34,592 nt of DNA from Elusimicrobiota bacterium (GTDB lineage: Bacteria; Elusimicrobiota; Elusimicrobia; UBA1565; UBA9628), in contig JACQWX010000037.1 in NCBI GenBank assembly GCA_016209035.1, positions 1 to 34,592 of the forward strand. The letters run 5' to 3'. Below, one piece after another: positions 22,276-31,282 of this stretch (positions are counted from its first letter, which is position 1; each line of letters starts with the position of its first letter). The notes under the pieces are model-generated. The model ran no database searches and had not been told where the DNA came from. It saw only the letters and a list, made by a program, of their open reading frames with translations. The translations under genes and the position numbers were made by a program.

Positions 22276-23272
22276 ATGGAGCGTAAGACCATCCTCATCC
22301 TGGGAGGCGGCATCGGCGGCCAAGCGGCGTCCAATATGCTGGCCGCCCGTCTCAATGGCCGGCACCGCATCGTCCTGGTGGACAAGCAAAAAGAGTTCGC
22401 CTCCGCCCCTTCCTTCATATGGATGATCGTGGGTCAAAGGGCTCCTGACGACATCCAAAGGCCCCTGGATGCCCTGCCGCGCCCTATGAGGCGGCCTTCC
22501 TGATCCAGGACTTCCTGAGCAGGCGGGGCAAGTCCGCGGAGGTATCGGTCTTCACCCCGGAGCCTTTCCCCATGCCCACGGCAGGCCAGAAGGTCGGGGA
22601 AGCCCTCAAGGCCATGCTGGAATCCAAGGGCATCCGATTCCGCCCGAATCACAAGGTGGCGCGAATCGAGCCGGACGGAAACAAGCTGGTCTTCGAGAAT
22701 GGCAAGATCGAGACTTGCGATCTCCTCATCGGGGTGCCCGCGCACCGGGCGCCGAAGGCGGTCAGGGACTCAGGGTTCGCCAACGAAGCGGGCTGGATTC
22801 CGGTGGACCGCGCGACCCTGGCCACAAAGCAAGACGGCATCTACGCGATAGGCGACGTCGCGGCCATCCCCATCGCCGGGGGCAAGGCCCTGCCCAAGGC
22901 CGGCATCTTCGCCCACAGCCAGGCCGAGGTCGTAGCGGCCAACATCCTGGCCCGCCTCGACGGCCGCGCTCCAGTCGCGAGATTCGACGGCAAGGGCTGG
23001 TGCGCCATCGAGACGGGCGGCGGCTTGGCGGCTTTTGGGGACGGCGACTTCTACGCGGAAGGAGGCCCGCAGGTCGAACTCTACGCCCCGGCCCGCTGCT
23101 GGCATTGGGGGAAAGTGCTCTTCGAGAAATGGTGGCTGAGCCCCTTCGGCCCCAAACGCGAAATTCTGCGGCAGTTCCTCAGCCTGGGAGCCAAGGCCAA
23201 GGGCATTTCCGTATTCCATCCCGCACACCACGCTCCAAAGGCGCCGGCTGGGCGGTTACGGAATCGCCGTGA
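22276..23272 (+). pseudogene. Sulfide:quinone-oxidoreductase-like FAD protein with internal deletion
   Basis: The frame from ATG 22276 begins with an FAD motif (ILILGGGIGGQAASNMLAAR) and APSFIWMIVGQRAPDDIQRPL, the start of sulfide:quinone oxidoreductase-like flavoproteins. It then breaks. From about 22470, in another frame, the later part resumes: CPAAPYEAAFLIQDFL, then FTPEPFPMP, GVPAHRAP, a second FAD motif GIYAIGDVAAIP, and CAIETGG. Compared with family members about 100-110 residues are missing between. The second frame has no stop before it runs far into antisense of cobA-hemD; a stop at 23272 exists in a neighbouring frame. It sits 16 bp after the porin gene with an AGGA ribosome binding site. 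Real decay or an assembly gap are both possible. Confidence 0.75.
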
Positions 23273-24797
23273 AACGCGCGGCGATGGCCTTAACCAAGGC
23301 CGGGGCGGTGTGCGTTGCGGCTTCCAGGGAGACCTTGATGCCCTTGGAGCGCAGGGCCGCGGTCGTCATTGGCCCGATGGAGGCGATGAGGGCCTTGGAA
23401 GCAAGCCTCCGGACCTCGGCCGGCGCCAAGTTGGCGAAAAGCCCGGCCACGGCCGAGCCGCTGGTGAAGATGATCGCGTGGGGCGGATGGTCGAAGAGCT
23501 TGGCCTTGAACCCCTCCGGCCAGACGGGATGGCGGGTCCTGTAGACCGTCAGGGGAAGCACGCTGACCCCGGCCTTCCTGAAGCGGTCTTCGAGCGTGGA
23601 GTCGGCGAGGCTGCCCCGGACCCGGACGACGGTCGCAGCCGAGAGATCGAGCCGGGCCAGCATCTCCTTGGCAAGGGTCCCGACGAAGGCCCTGGTGGGG
23701 ATGAAGTCCGGGGAGAGATGGAAGGCCTTGAGCGCCGAAGCCGTGCCTCGGCCCACGACCGCGAACTTGAAGCCGGCGAGCCCGCGCAGGTCCCGGTGGC
23801 GCGCCAGGAACCGGCCGAAGAAATGCGCCACCCCGTTCTCGCTCGTGAAGACCAGCCACTTCTTCGCGTCCCCGGCCTCGGCCCGGACCCGGTCGAAGGC
23901 CCTCCAGCCTCGCGGGTCGGCGTGGGCCTCGACGGCGACCGTTGGATAGGAGAGCACCTCGGCCCCGAGGTCCTGAAGGGAGGCCTGCATCCCGGCCGCC
24001 TGCGCCGCGGGCCTGGTCACCATCACCCGGACGCCCGAGAGCGGCCTCTTCCGGTACCACTCGAGCCGCCTGCGCAGGCCCACGACCTCCCCGATGACGA
24101 TGACGGCGGGGGGCCTGATCCGGGCCTCGCGCGTCATCTCCGGCAGGCGGTCGAGCGGCCCTGCGACCACCCGCTGGGAGGGGAGGGTCCCGCGCTCGAT
24201 GACCGCGGCGCGGGTTCCCGGCGGCATCCCGCCGTCCAGGAGTTTCCTGACGATCTTCGGAAGCTCGCCGATGCCCATATAGATGACGATCGTTCCCTGC
24301 CTGGCCTTGGCGATCCAGTCCCAGGGCACGGCGGAGCGGCGCTTGTCGCCCGCCTTGTGCCCGGTCGCGAAGACCACGAAGGAGGACTTGGCCCTGTCCG
24401 TGCAGGGGATGCCGTTGTAGGCCAGGGCCGCCACGCCCGAGGTCACGCCCGGGACGACCTCGAAGCGGACGCCGCTCTTCCTGAGATGCGCCGCCTCCTC
24501 GGCGCCCCGGCCGAAGATGAATGGGTCGCCGCCCTTGAGGCGCGCCACGCGCTTGCCTCTCCCGGCGAGACGGACCAGGAGCCTGTTGATCTCGTCTTGG
24601 GAGCGGCAGGGGAGGCCGGCGCGCTTGCCGACGAAGTGCCTTTCGGGGGTCTTGGGAAGCCCCAAAACGAGCTCGTTGGCCACCAGGTTGTCGTAGACCA
24701 CGGCGTCGCAGGTCTCGAGGAGCCTCCGGCCCTTGACCGTGATCAGCTCGGGGTCGCCTGGGCCCGCGCCGATGAGATAGACCACCCCCCGCCGCAT
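23256..24797 (-). CDS. cobA-hemD: Uroporphyrinogen-III C-methyltransferase / uroporphyrinogen-III synthase fusion
   Basis: A 513-residue fusion. Residues 1-245 are the SAM-dependent methyltransferase (GAGPGDPELIT, KGGDPFIFGRG, VVPGVTS), which makes precorrin-2. Residues about 260-513 are the HemD synthase (VMVTRPAAQAAGM, FTSENGV, IIFTSGSAV, IGPMTTAAL), which closes the tetrapyrrole ring. Together they supply precorrin-2 for siroheme, the cofactor of DsrAB. It starts one base after the sirC stop and is the last gene of the dsr operon. Its end meets the damaged flavoprotein gene, with about 17 bases of overlap if the stop at 23272 is used. Confidence 0.95.
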   Translation of the reverse strand: MRRGVVYLIGAGPGDPELITVKGRRLLETCDAVVYDNLVANELVLGLPKTPERHFVGKRAGLPCRSQDEINRLLVRLAGRGKRVARLKGGDPFIFGRGAEEAAHLRKSGVRFEVVPGVTSGVAALAYNGIPCTDRAKSSFVVFATGHKAGDKRRSAVPWDWIAKARQGTIVIYMGIGELPKIVRKLLDGGMPPGTRAAVIERGTLPSQRVVAGPLDRLPEMTREARIRPPAVIVIGEVVGLRRRLEWYRKRPLSGVRVMVTRPAAQAAGMQASLQDLGAEVLSYPTVAVEAHADPRGWRAFDRVRAEAGDAKKWLVFTSENGVAHFFGRFLARHRDLRGLAGFKFAVVGRGTASALKAFHLSPDFIPTRAFVGTLAKEMLARLDLSAATVVRVRGSLADSTLEDRFRKAGVSVLPLTVYRTRHPVWPEGFKAKLFDHPPHAIIFTSGSAVAGLFANLAPAEVRRLASKALIASIGPMTTAALRSKGIKVSLEAATHTAPALVKAIAARFTAIP

Positions 24798-24798
24798 G

Positions 24799-25440
24799 TC
24801 AGGCCTCGAGCAGGCGCTCGAGCTCGGACTCGATTGCGGCGGGGTCCTTCTTCCCCTTGAGGATCTCCTTCCAATCCGCGGCCACGAAGCGCTCGTAGCA
24901 CGCGGCCCGGTCCTTGGGGCTCTCCGCCCAGCGCTTGCGGACCATCGTCCGGAAATCCGCCGCCGCCTTGGCGATCTTCTTCCAGCGCTCCGGGAAGACG
25001 CCCTCGAGGATGAGGCGCAGGTGCCCGGCGAGGAAGGGGGACTTGCCGTCGGTGGACACGGCCACGGTCAGGTTGTCGCGCTTGAGGATGGCCGGGAAGA
25101 TGAACCCGCACAGGGAGGGGGAATCCACGACGTTGACCAAGACGCCGGCGGCCTCGCAGTCCCGGGCCACCGTCTTGTTGACATCGCGGTGCGAGCTCGC
25201 CGAGACCACGAGGGCGAACTTGGACGCCTCGGGGGACCGGTAGGCCCTCTTCATGAGGGTGAGCCTCTCAGCATTGGCGAGGCGCTCGATGCGCTCGGCC
25301 GGGTCGGGCGCGATGACCGTGATCCGGCAGTCGTAGTCCAGGAGGGTCTCGATCTTGCGGACCGCGACCTCGCCTCCTCCGACCACGAGGCAGCGCTTGT
25401 CCTTGACGGAAAAGCCTATCGGAAGATATGTGTTGGGCAA
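24799..25440 (-). CDS. sirC: Precorrin-2 dehydrogenase / sirohydrochlorin ferrochelatase (SirC/Met8p type)
   Basis: A 213-residue protein: YLPIGFSVKDKRCLVVGGGE, an NAD-binding VVGGGEVAVRK loop, VNVVDSPSLCGFIFPA, and VAVSTDGKSPFLAG. This is the CysG-B/Met8p-like enzyme that oxidises precorrin-2 to sirohydrochlorin and may insert iron. No methyltransferase domain is attached; that activity is in the next gene. The start is a TTG at 25440, two bases after the dsrP stop, giving MPNTYLPIG. The longer upstream frame lies inside dsrP. Confidence 0.92.
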   Translation of the reverse strand: MPNTYLPIGFSVKDKRCLVVGGGEVAVRKIETLLDYDCRITVIAPDPAERIERLANAERLTLMKRAYRSPEASKFALVVSASSHRDVNKTVARDCEAAGVLVNVVDSPSLCGFIFPAILKRDNLTVAVSTDGKSPFLAGHLRLILEGVFPERWKKIAKAAADFRTMVRKRWAESPKDRAACYERFVAADWKEILKGKKDPAAIESELERLLEA

Positions 25441-25442
25441 TG

Positions 25443-26600
25443 TCAGGCCGCGGTTTCTCCCCGCACGGAGAGCACGATCTTGTAGAAGGCGGTCAATAGC
25501 AGAAGCCCCGCAGCGTACACGCCCAGGCTGATCATGAGCTCGGGCGCCGTGGGCCAGTACTTGGCGACGCGGCCCAGCGGCGTGGGGATGAACCCGGTCA
25601 CGACCATGCCGAGCCCCTTGTCGATCCAGATGGAGCCGAAGATCGCGAGGCACGCGACCGACAGGGTCCACTCGCGGCGCCTCGTGCCCGGGTTGAGCAG
25701 GAGGGCGAGCGCTAGGACGGCCAAGGCCACGGAGACCCGCATCCAGGGGACGAGGGTCGCGTCCCCGCCCAGGCCCGCGAAGAGGTACTGGAAGTGGGAG
25801 ATGTGCTCGGGCATGCCGCTGTAGATCGCGGTGAAGAGCTCCATCAGGACGAAGAAGACGTTGACCACCATGGCGTAGGTCGCGATCACGGCGAGCTTGC
25901 CGACCGCGACCGAGCCCGCGTCGAAGCGGCTCACCCTCTTAATGACCATGCACAGCAGGATCAGGATGGCGGGGCCCGAGGCGAAGGCCGACGCCAGGAA
26001 CCGCGGGGCCAGGACGGCGGTCAGCCAGAAGGGCCGGGCGGCCAGGCCCGCGTAGAGGAACGCCGTGACCGTGTGGATGCTGACGGCCCAGGGGATGGAG
26101 AGGATGATGATGGGCTTGATCCAGGCGGGCGGGGGGACCCCGTTGCGCTCCGCGCTCAGTGTGACGTAGCCGATCAGGGCGTTCAAGGCCAGGTAGCCGT
26201 TTAAGGCGATGACGTCCCAGAAGATCATGGAGTTGGGGGTCGGGTGGAGCATGATGTTCATCAGGCGCAGGGGCTGGCCCATGTCGACCAGGATGAACGA
26301 CACGCACATGATGATCGCCGACACGGCCAGGCATTCCCCGAGGATGGTGATCTTCCCGAACTCCTTGTAGTCGTGCAGGTAGTAGGGCAGGACCACCATG
26401 ACCGCGGAGGCGGCCACGCCGACCAGGAAGGTGAACTGGGCGATGTAGAAGCCCCAGGCGACGTCGCGGCCGAGGCCCGTGATCCCCAGCCCGACGTTGA
26501 ACTGCCAGAGATAGCAGAGCCCGCCGATCAAGCAGACGGCCAGCAGGCCCAAGATCCAGAGCCAGTATTTCCAGCCGCCGAGCAGCGCTTTCTCTAGCAT
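25443..26600 (-). CDS. dsrP: DsrP, NrfD-like integral membrane subunit of DsrMKJOP
   Basis: A 385-residue protein with about ten membrane helices of the NrfD/PsrC family, the quinone-interacting subunit that pairs with DsrO and DsrJ. Motifs such as GFYIAQFTFLVGVAASAVMV, VDMGQPLRLMNIML and FWDVIALNGYL are typical. It begins seven bases after the dsrO stop. It lets the periplasmic DsrJO half of the complex exchange electrons with menaquinone. Confidence 0.95.
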   Translation of the reverse strand: MLEKALLGGWKYWLWILGLLAVCLIGGLCYLWQFNVGLGITGLGRDVAWGFYIAQFTFLVGVAASAVMVVLPYYLHDYKEFGKITILGECLAVSAIIMCVSFILVDMGQPLRLMNIMLHPTPNSMIFWDVIALNGYLALNALIGYVTLSAERNGVPPPAWIKPIIILSIPWAVSIHTVTAFLYAGLAARPFWLTAVLAPRFLASAFASGPAILILLCMVIKRVSRFDAGSVAVGKLAVIATYAMVVNVFFVLMELFTAIYSGMPEHISHFQYLFAGLGGDATLVPWMRVSVALAVLALALLLNPGTRRREWTLSVACLAIFGSIWIDKGLGMVVTGFIPTPLGRVAKYWPTAPELMISLGVYAAGLLLLTAFYKIVLSVRGETAA

Positions 26601-26607
26601 GGGGGCC

Positions 26608-27414
26608 TCAGGGAGCCAGGTAATAGACCTTGGGCCTGGTGCCAAGGCCGGGCTTGCGCACCAGGGAGAAGTTCGACTTGAGGAGCTTGCGGACCTCGGA
26701 GCCCTCGTCGGAGAGGTCCCCGAAGACCAGCGCCTTGGCCTTGCAGGCCTCGACGCAGGCCGGGGGCTTGCCCTGGGCCAGGCGTTCCTCGCAGAAGGTG
26801 CACTTCTCGACCACGCCCCTCGTCCTGGTGGGGAACTCGGCCCGGACCTTCTTGATGAAGGGCCGGGGGTCCCGCCAGTTGAAGCTGCGGGAGCCGTAGG
26901 GGCAGGCCACGATGCAGTACCGGCATCCGATGCACCGGTGCCAGTCCATCATCACGATCCCGTCCTCCTCCCTCCTCCAGGTCGCCTTGGTCGGGCAGAC
27001 CTTGGCGCAGGCTGGCTTCTCGCAGTGGTTGCACAAGAGGGGCGTTGGAAGGTCCCCGAGGCCGGCCTTCTCGAAGTCGTGCCCCTCTCCGTGGAAGGCG
27101 TGCTCGAAGGGCTCCTTCCAGATCCATTTGACCTCTTCCTTGGGGTTGCCGAGATCCGGGACGTTGTGCTCCTGGTGGCAGGCGGCGATGCAGTCTCTGC
27201 AGCCCTCGTCCTTCCAGCACTTGCGCAGGTCGACCGCCATTCCCCATTGGCGGCTTGCCCGCGGCCGGCGTTCATGCCGCGGGCGTGCCGCTTCCTCAGC
27301 CGACTGGGGGCGGCCGGCCTTGGAGGCGGTCTCGGCGGCCGCGGCCCAGCGGCCCGTGACCGCCGCGAGCGCGGCGCACCCGGCGGCCTTGAGGAATTCC
27401 TTTCTGTTGATCAC
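26608..27414 (-). CDS. dsrO: DsrO, periplasmic iron-sulfur subunit of DsrMKJOP
   Basis: A 268-residue ferredoxin-like protein with four [4Fe-4S] cysteine groups (CRDCIAACHQEHN, CNHCEKPACAKVCP, CIGCRYCIVACPYG, CTFCEERL..CVEACKAKAL), typical of DMSO-reductase B-type subunits. The N-terminus NRKEFLKAAG..AAAAE looks like a twin-arginine signal, but has Arg-Lys instead of Arg-Arg. The start is GTG at 27414, whose TGA overlaps the dsrJ end. It works with DsrJ and DsrP on the periplasmic side. Confidence 0.94.
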   Translation of the reverse strand: MINRKEFLKAAGCAALAAVTGRWAAAAETASKAGRPQSAEEAARPRHERRPRASRQWGMAVDLRKCWKDEGCRDCIAACHQEHNVPDLGNPKEEVKWIWKEPFEHAFHGEGHDFEKAGLGDLPTPLLCNHCEKPACAKVCPTKATWRREEDGIVMMDWHRCIGCRYCIVACPYGSRSFNWRDPRPFIKKVRAEFPTRTRGVVEKCTFCEERLAQGKPPACVEACKAKALVFGDLSDEGSEVRKLLKSNFSLVRKPGLGTRPKVYYLAP

Positions 27415-27794
27415 TTTATGTCCTCGGGCTTGACGTGGCAGTTCCAGCAGACCGGCTTGGCTCCGGCGTAGTCGTGGCAGCGGGAGCAGAAGTTCTTCTC
27501 GTTCGAGTGGCACTTGAGGCAGGTGCGGGTGAGGCTCTTGTCGAACCGCCTCCCGTCGGGGGTGACGTAGTCCCGCTGGCCGTCGCGCACGACCTGGGTC
27601 CTCCACTCGTCCAGAAGCTGCATGTGGCTCGCCCTGATGACCTCCCGGGGGAGGACGCACCGGCGCTCCGCGGCGGGGAGATCAAGCCTCGGCGCCGCGG
27701 CGCTCGATCGGGCGAGCGAGGCGTACCACAGGGGGGAGGTCGCCAGGGCGAGGAAGACCGCCAGGCCCGCTAGGATCTTGCCGGTGTCATGCAT
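27411..27794 (-). CDS. dsrJ: DsrJ, triheme cytochrome c of DsrMKJOP
   Basis: A 127-residue protein with an N-terminal membrane anchor/signal (residues 8-25) and three haem-binding motifs: CLKCH (92-96), CSRCH (103-107) and CWNCH (116-120). Cys46 in RRCVLPREVIRASH matches the conserved cysteine that has been proposed as an unusual haem ligand in DsrJ of Allochromatium. It overlaps the end of dsrK by eight bases and is periplasmic. Confidence 0.95.
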   Translation of the reverse strand: MHDTGKILAGLAVFLALATSPLWYASLARSSAAAPRLDLPAAERRCVLPREVIRASHMQLLDEWRTQVVRDGQRDYVTPDGRRFDKSLTRTCLKCHSNEKNFCSRCHDYAGAKPVCWNCHVKPEDIK

Positions 27795-29406
27795 CCTTCT
27801 TCCCTCCCTTTTCGGCGGCGAAAGGCTGGCCGCGCAGGTCGCCGGTCCTCTTCTCTCCTTTCATGACCAAGGCGTTGCCCACCAGCTCGTGGAGAGCCGC
27901 GACCTGGACTCCGGGGACCCAGAACTCCATGAGCGGCGGCAGGGTCGCTTTGTCGATGGCGCAGATGCAGGCCAGGAGGTTGACCCCGTGCTTCTCGTGG
28001 ACGTGCCGGACCGCGTTGGCCCTGGGGAAGCCTCCGCGCATGCGCATCTCGAGGTTCTCGTCGGTGCCGATGCCGGAGCCCGAACCGCAGCAGAAGGTCT
28101 CCTCCCGGATGGTGTTCTCCGGCATCTCGAAGAAGTTGTTGCAGACGCTCTTCAGGACGAACCGCGGCTCCTCGAAGAGCCCCATGGCCCGGGCGGGGTT
28201 GCAGGAGTCGTGGAAGGTGACCCTCCAGTGGTCGTTGCGGCTGCAGTCGAGCTTGACCTTGCCGTGCTTGATCAGGTCCGCCGTGAACTCCGCGATGTGC
28301 ACCATCTTCGTGGAGGCCGCGTTCTCGAAGGGCGTGCCGGTGATCGGGGAGACCGGCGCCTCCAGGAAGTCGGCCGGGCCGTTCATGGTGTCCATGTACT
28401 GGTGCAGGACACGCCACATGTGGCCGCACTCCCCGCCGATGATCCACTTGACGCCCAGCCTCCTGGCCTCGGCGTAGATCTTGGCGTTCAAGCGCTTCAT
28501 CATCTCTGATGAGTGGAACAGCCCGAAGTTCCCGCCCTCGGAGGCGAACGTGCTCAGCGTGTAGTCGAGCCCGATCTCGTGGAACAACGCCAGGTAGCCC
28601 AGGAAGCCGAAGTAGTGCGGGTCGCCGAAGTAGTCGGCCGAGGGCACGACGAAGAGGATCTCGGCGCCCTTCTTGTTGATGGGGGCCTCGACCCGGACGC
28701 CGAAGATGCTCTCCAGGTCGTCCAAGGCGAAGTCCACGGAATCCTTGAAGCCGTGGGGCTGGATGCCCAGGTGGTTGCCGGTCCTGAAGCAGTTGGAGGC
28801 CGGGGTGGTGATCCAGTCGATGCCAAGGCCCAGGAGGTTCAGGAGCTCCCGGCCCATCATCGTGATCTCGGCCGTGTCGATGCCGTAGGGACAGAAGACC
28901 GAGCAGCGGCGGCATTCGGTGCACTGGTAGAAGTAGAGGAACCACTCCTTGATCACGTCGATGGTGAGCGGCCTCGCGCCGGCGAGGCTCCCGAGGATCT
29001 TCCCGGCGGCGGTGAAGTCGTTGCGGTAGACCGAGCGCAGGAGCTCCGCGCGCAGGACCGGCATGTTCTTGGGGTCGCCCGAGCCGATGTAGAAATGGCA
29101 CTTGTCCGCGCAGGCGCCGCAGCGCACGCAGACGTCCATGAAGACCTGGAGGGACCGGTACTTAGAGAGGCGCTCGCGCAGCCCCTCCAGGACGATCCGC
29201 TGCCAGTCGGGAGGGAGCTTCCAGTCCGCTTCCATGGGCTGCCAGGCGCGCGGGTTCGGGAGGCCGAGGTACTGGGCGCTCTTCGGGTTGGCGCCGTAGT
29301 TGAAGGTCCCTTTGCGCAGATCCGGCAAGGTCCGCGTCCAGCCTTCCGGCGGCACGACGTAATCGATGCTCGCCACCTCGTCGGGCTTGAGTTTGGGTTC
29401 CGTCAT
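27787..29406 (-). CDS. dsrK: DsrK, catalytic iron-sulfur subunit of DsrMKJOP
   Basis: A 539-residue cytoplasmic protein. Two ferredoxin clusters (Cys93, 96, 99, 103 and Cys162, 165, 168, 172) precede the CCG domain (HDSCNPARAMG, FCCGSGSGIG, and the DsrK-type LACICAIDKATLP). It binds the noncubane-type cluster that reduces the DsrC trisulfide. The 60-residue N-terminal extension (WTRTLPDLRKGTFNYG) is typical of true DsrK and lacking in the two satellite paralogues. The ATG overlaps the dsrM stop (29403-29406). Confidence 0.97.
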   Translation of the reverse strand: MTEPKLKPDEVASIDYVVPPEGWTRTLPDLRKGTFNYGANPKSAQYLGLPNPRAWQPMEADWKLPPDWQRIVLEGLRERLSKYRSLQVFMDVCVRCGACADKCHFYIGSGDPKNMPVLRAELLRSVYRNDFTAAGKILGSLAGARPLTIDVIKEWFLYFYQCTECRRCSVFCPYGIDTAEITMMGRELLNLLGLGIDWITTPASNCFRTGNHLGIQPHGFKDSVDFALDDLESIFGVRVEAPINKKGAEILFVVPSADYFGDPHYFGFLGYLALFHEIGLDYTLSTFASEGGNFGLFHSSEMMKRLNAKIYAEARRLGVKWIIGGECGHMWRVLHQYMDTMNGPADFLEAPVSPITGTPFENAASTKMVHIAEFTADLIKHGKVKLDCSRNDHWRVTFHDSCNPARAMGLFEEPRFVLKSVCNNFFEMPENTIREETFCCGSGSGIGTDENLEMRMRGGFPRANAVRHVHEKHGVNLLACICAIDKATLPPLMEFWVPGVQVAALHELVGNALVMKGEKRTGDLRGQPFAAEKGGKKDA

Positions 29407-30401
29407 TTGGGCTCCTTCTCCAGAGGGAGGCCCGCGCCCTTCATGAGGGTCCGGAACTCGTCCTCGTACTCCTCATAGGTGTGGACTCTGACCGGGGGGT
29501 TCCAGGGGTTCAAGTGCCGCTTCATCCGGTTGTTGTTGGCCAGGTTCCTGGTGGGGCTCAGGAAGACCCCGCCCAGATGCATGAGCTTGCTGAACGGGAG
29601 ATAGGCCAGGAGGCTTGAGACCAGCAGGAGATGGACGAAGAAGAGCGCGCCGATCCCCTCCGGGAGGGCCGGCTGGAGCGTCGAGAGCCCCATGGCGAGC
29701 TCCTTGACCGCGATCACGTCCAGCTTGGTGAAGTGCCTCATGAGTATCCCGGAGCCCGCGATCCCCAGGATCAGGAAGAGGGGAAGGTAGTCGGCCGCCA
29801 GGGAGATGTATCGCAGCTGGGGGCTCAGGAGCCTGCGGGCGAGCAGGTAGCCGGCGGCGGCCAGGAGGCCCAGGGAGCTCATGTAGACGACCGGGACGCC
29901 GACCTCGAGGATGCCGTCCATCCTCAGCGCGAAGAGCACGGGGAAGGGGACCGGTTCCATGAAGAACCGCATGTGCCTGACGACGACCGCCAAGAGCGAC
30001 CAATGGAACGTCATGGCCCCCAGCCAGAGCCACTTGTTCTCAGCGTAGATGAGCCGCGGCCCGTCCCGGAGCTCGGAGCGGGTGTTCCTGAAGAGGGAGC
30101 GGAAGCACAGGACCTCCAGGGCCATCCTGGCGGCCACCCCGAGGGCGGTGTGGGGGTTGTCGAGAGGGCTGCTCTTGACCCAGGGCAGCGAGTTCTGCTG
30201 GCCGCAGGTCGTCGGGATCCGGAACGGGACCGGCGCGCGCGCCCACCGCAGGACGCGGATCACGATCCCCAGAAGGAAGACGGCCGCCGCGGCGTAGGGG
30301 ACCACGATCCCCAGGACGAAGGCGGACGGCCGAGCCCCCGCGCCCGCGACGGCGACGGCCGTGAGGACGGCGACGACAATGAGCGAGACTAGGGCGTTCA
30401 T
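29403..30401 (-). CDS. dsrM: DsrM, membrane cytochrome b subunit of DsrMKJOP
   Basis: A 332-residue membrane protein with an N-terminal hydrophobic hairpin and NarI-like helices, ending in YLPFSKLMHLGGVFLSPTRNLANNNR, the DsrM signature. It binds two haem b groups and oxidises menaquinol, passing electrons to DsrK. The start ATG at 30401 overlaps the stop of the RsbRD-like gene (ATGA). A longer in-frame extension lies inside that gene and is not used. Confidence 0.96.
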   Translation of the reverse strand: MNALVSLIVVAVLTAVAVAGAGARPSAFVLGIVVPYAAAAVFLLGIVIRVLRWARAPVPFRIPTTCGQQNSLPWVKSSPLDNPHTALGVAARMALEVLCFRSLFRNTRSELRDGPRLIYAENKWLWLGAMTFHWSLLAVVVRHMRFFMEPVPFPVLFALRMDGILEVGVPVVYMSSLGLLAAAGYLLARRLLSPQLRYISLAADYLPLFLILGIAGSGILMRHFTKLDVIAVKELAMGLSTLQPALPEGIGALFFVHLLLVSSLLAYLPFSKLMHLGGVFLSPTRNLANNNRMKRHLNPWNPPVRVHTYEEYEDEFRTLMKGAGLPLEKEPK

Positions 30402-30934
30402 GGCTGGTCCTCTCCTGGTCGGTCCGTGCGTTGGAAGCGGCATCGCCTTTCGATCTCGTTCTCCCTGATTCCGCGAAGCTGCTCGCGGCAGCCCATGTAG
30501 ACGTCGAAAGCCGCGAGCGCGGCCCGGTCGATGCGGGCGTCCAGCGCCCGTAAATCCGGGTCCCCTTCGGGAGCGGAGAACGACCGCCCTCCGGGGGCCT
30601 GGCCTCCCATGGCCAGGCCGGCGGATTGCCCGGCCACGGCGTCCTTGAGCATGAAGACGAACGCCACGGCCTGCGACGGGGAGAAGTCCTGGACCGAGCG
30701 GATCCTGATGACCCGGTCGAGGGCCCCGCGGAGCGCCTCGGGGCCCTCCCCCGCGGCCAGCCCGTCATAGAGCTCGAAAAGGGCCTCAAGGGTGGTGCGG
30801 CCCACGGGGTTGTTGAAGCGGTCCCGCTCGCTCTTGAGGAACCTCGCCGTTTCCCGGGGATAGGTCCCCACGACGCGGTCGAACCAGTCGTGGACGATCG
30901 CGTCGCGCTTCTGAACCAGGAAGTCTTCGGTCAA
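30398..30934 (-). CDS. RsbRD-N-domain protein preceding dsrM
   Basis: A 178-residue helical protein: MTEDFLVQKRDAIVHDWFDRVVGTYPRETARFLK, then FNNPVGRTTLEALFELYDGL. This matches the RsbR/RsbRD N-terminal (non-haem globin-like) domain, here without a STAS domain. Such a gene commonly precedes dsrMKJOP in sulfate reducers. The role is unknown; sensing or complex assembly are guesses. It follows dsrC by four bases and overlaps dsrM by four. Confidence 0.85.
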   Translation of the reverse strand: MTEDFLVQKRDAIVHDWFDRVVGTYPRETARFLKSERDRFNNPVGRTTLEALFELYDGLAAGEGPEALRGALDRVIRIRSVQDFSPSQAVAFVFMLKDAVAGQSAGLAMGGQAPGGRSFSAPEGDPDLRALDARIDRAALAAFDVYMGCREQLRGIRENEIERRCRFQRTDRPGEDQP

Positions 30935-30938
30935 CTTC

Positions 30939-31256
30939 CTAGACGCAGCCCGTGGGCTTGGCCAGGCCCGCGACTTTGCAGGCGCCCTTGGCCGGCCCGG
31001 AAGGGTAGAGCTCGTAGATGCGCTTGAGCGGCAGGCTGGTCTCCTTGCAGAGCTTCCGGATCATGGGAGCGATGCCGAACTTCAGGTAGTAGTCCCTAAG
31101 ATAATGGACGAGCTTCCAATGCTCCTCCGACATCTCCGAAACGCCCTCGGTGGTCGCCAGGGCCTTGGCGATGTCCTCGTTCCACTTGTCGGGCTCCTGC
31201 ATGAACCCGTCTTCGTCGACTTCGATCTTCACGGCGCCCAGCTCGAATACCGGCAT
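30939..31256 (-). CDS. dsrC: DsrC, sulfur carrier with both redox cysteines
   Basis: A 105-residue canonical DsrC: GFMQEPDKWNEDIAKALA, MSEEHWKLVHYLRDYY, and the arm GPAKGACKVAGLAKPTGCV. Both cysteines are present (CysB Cys93, CysA Cys104). DsrC binds DsrAB, takes the sulfite-derived sulfur as a trisulfide between these two cysteines, and is reduced by DsrMK. A strong AGGAGGT ribosome binding site suggests high expression. It follows dsrL by 26 bp. The two satellite DsrC proteins in this window each lack one of the two cysteines. Confidence 0.97.
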   Translation of the reverse strand: MPVFELGAVKIEVDEDGFMQEPDKWNEDIAKALATTEGVSEMSEEHWKLVHYLRDYYLKFGIAPMIRKLCKETSLPLKRIYELYPSGPAKGACKVAGLAKPTGCV

Positions 31257-31282
31257 GTGATACCTCCTGATTTGCTGCGAAA

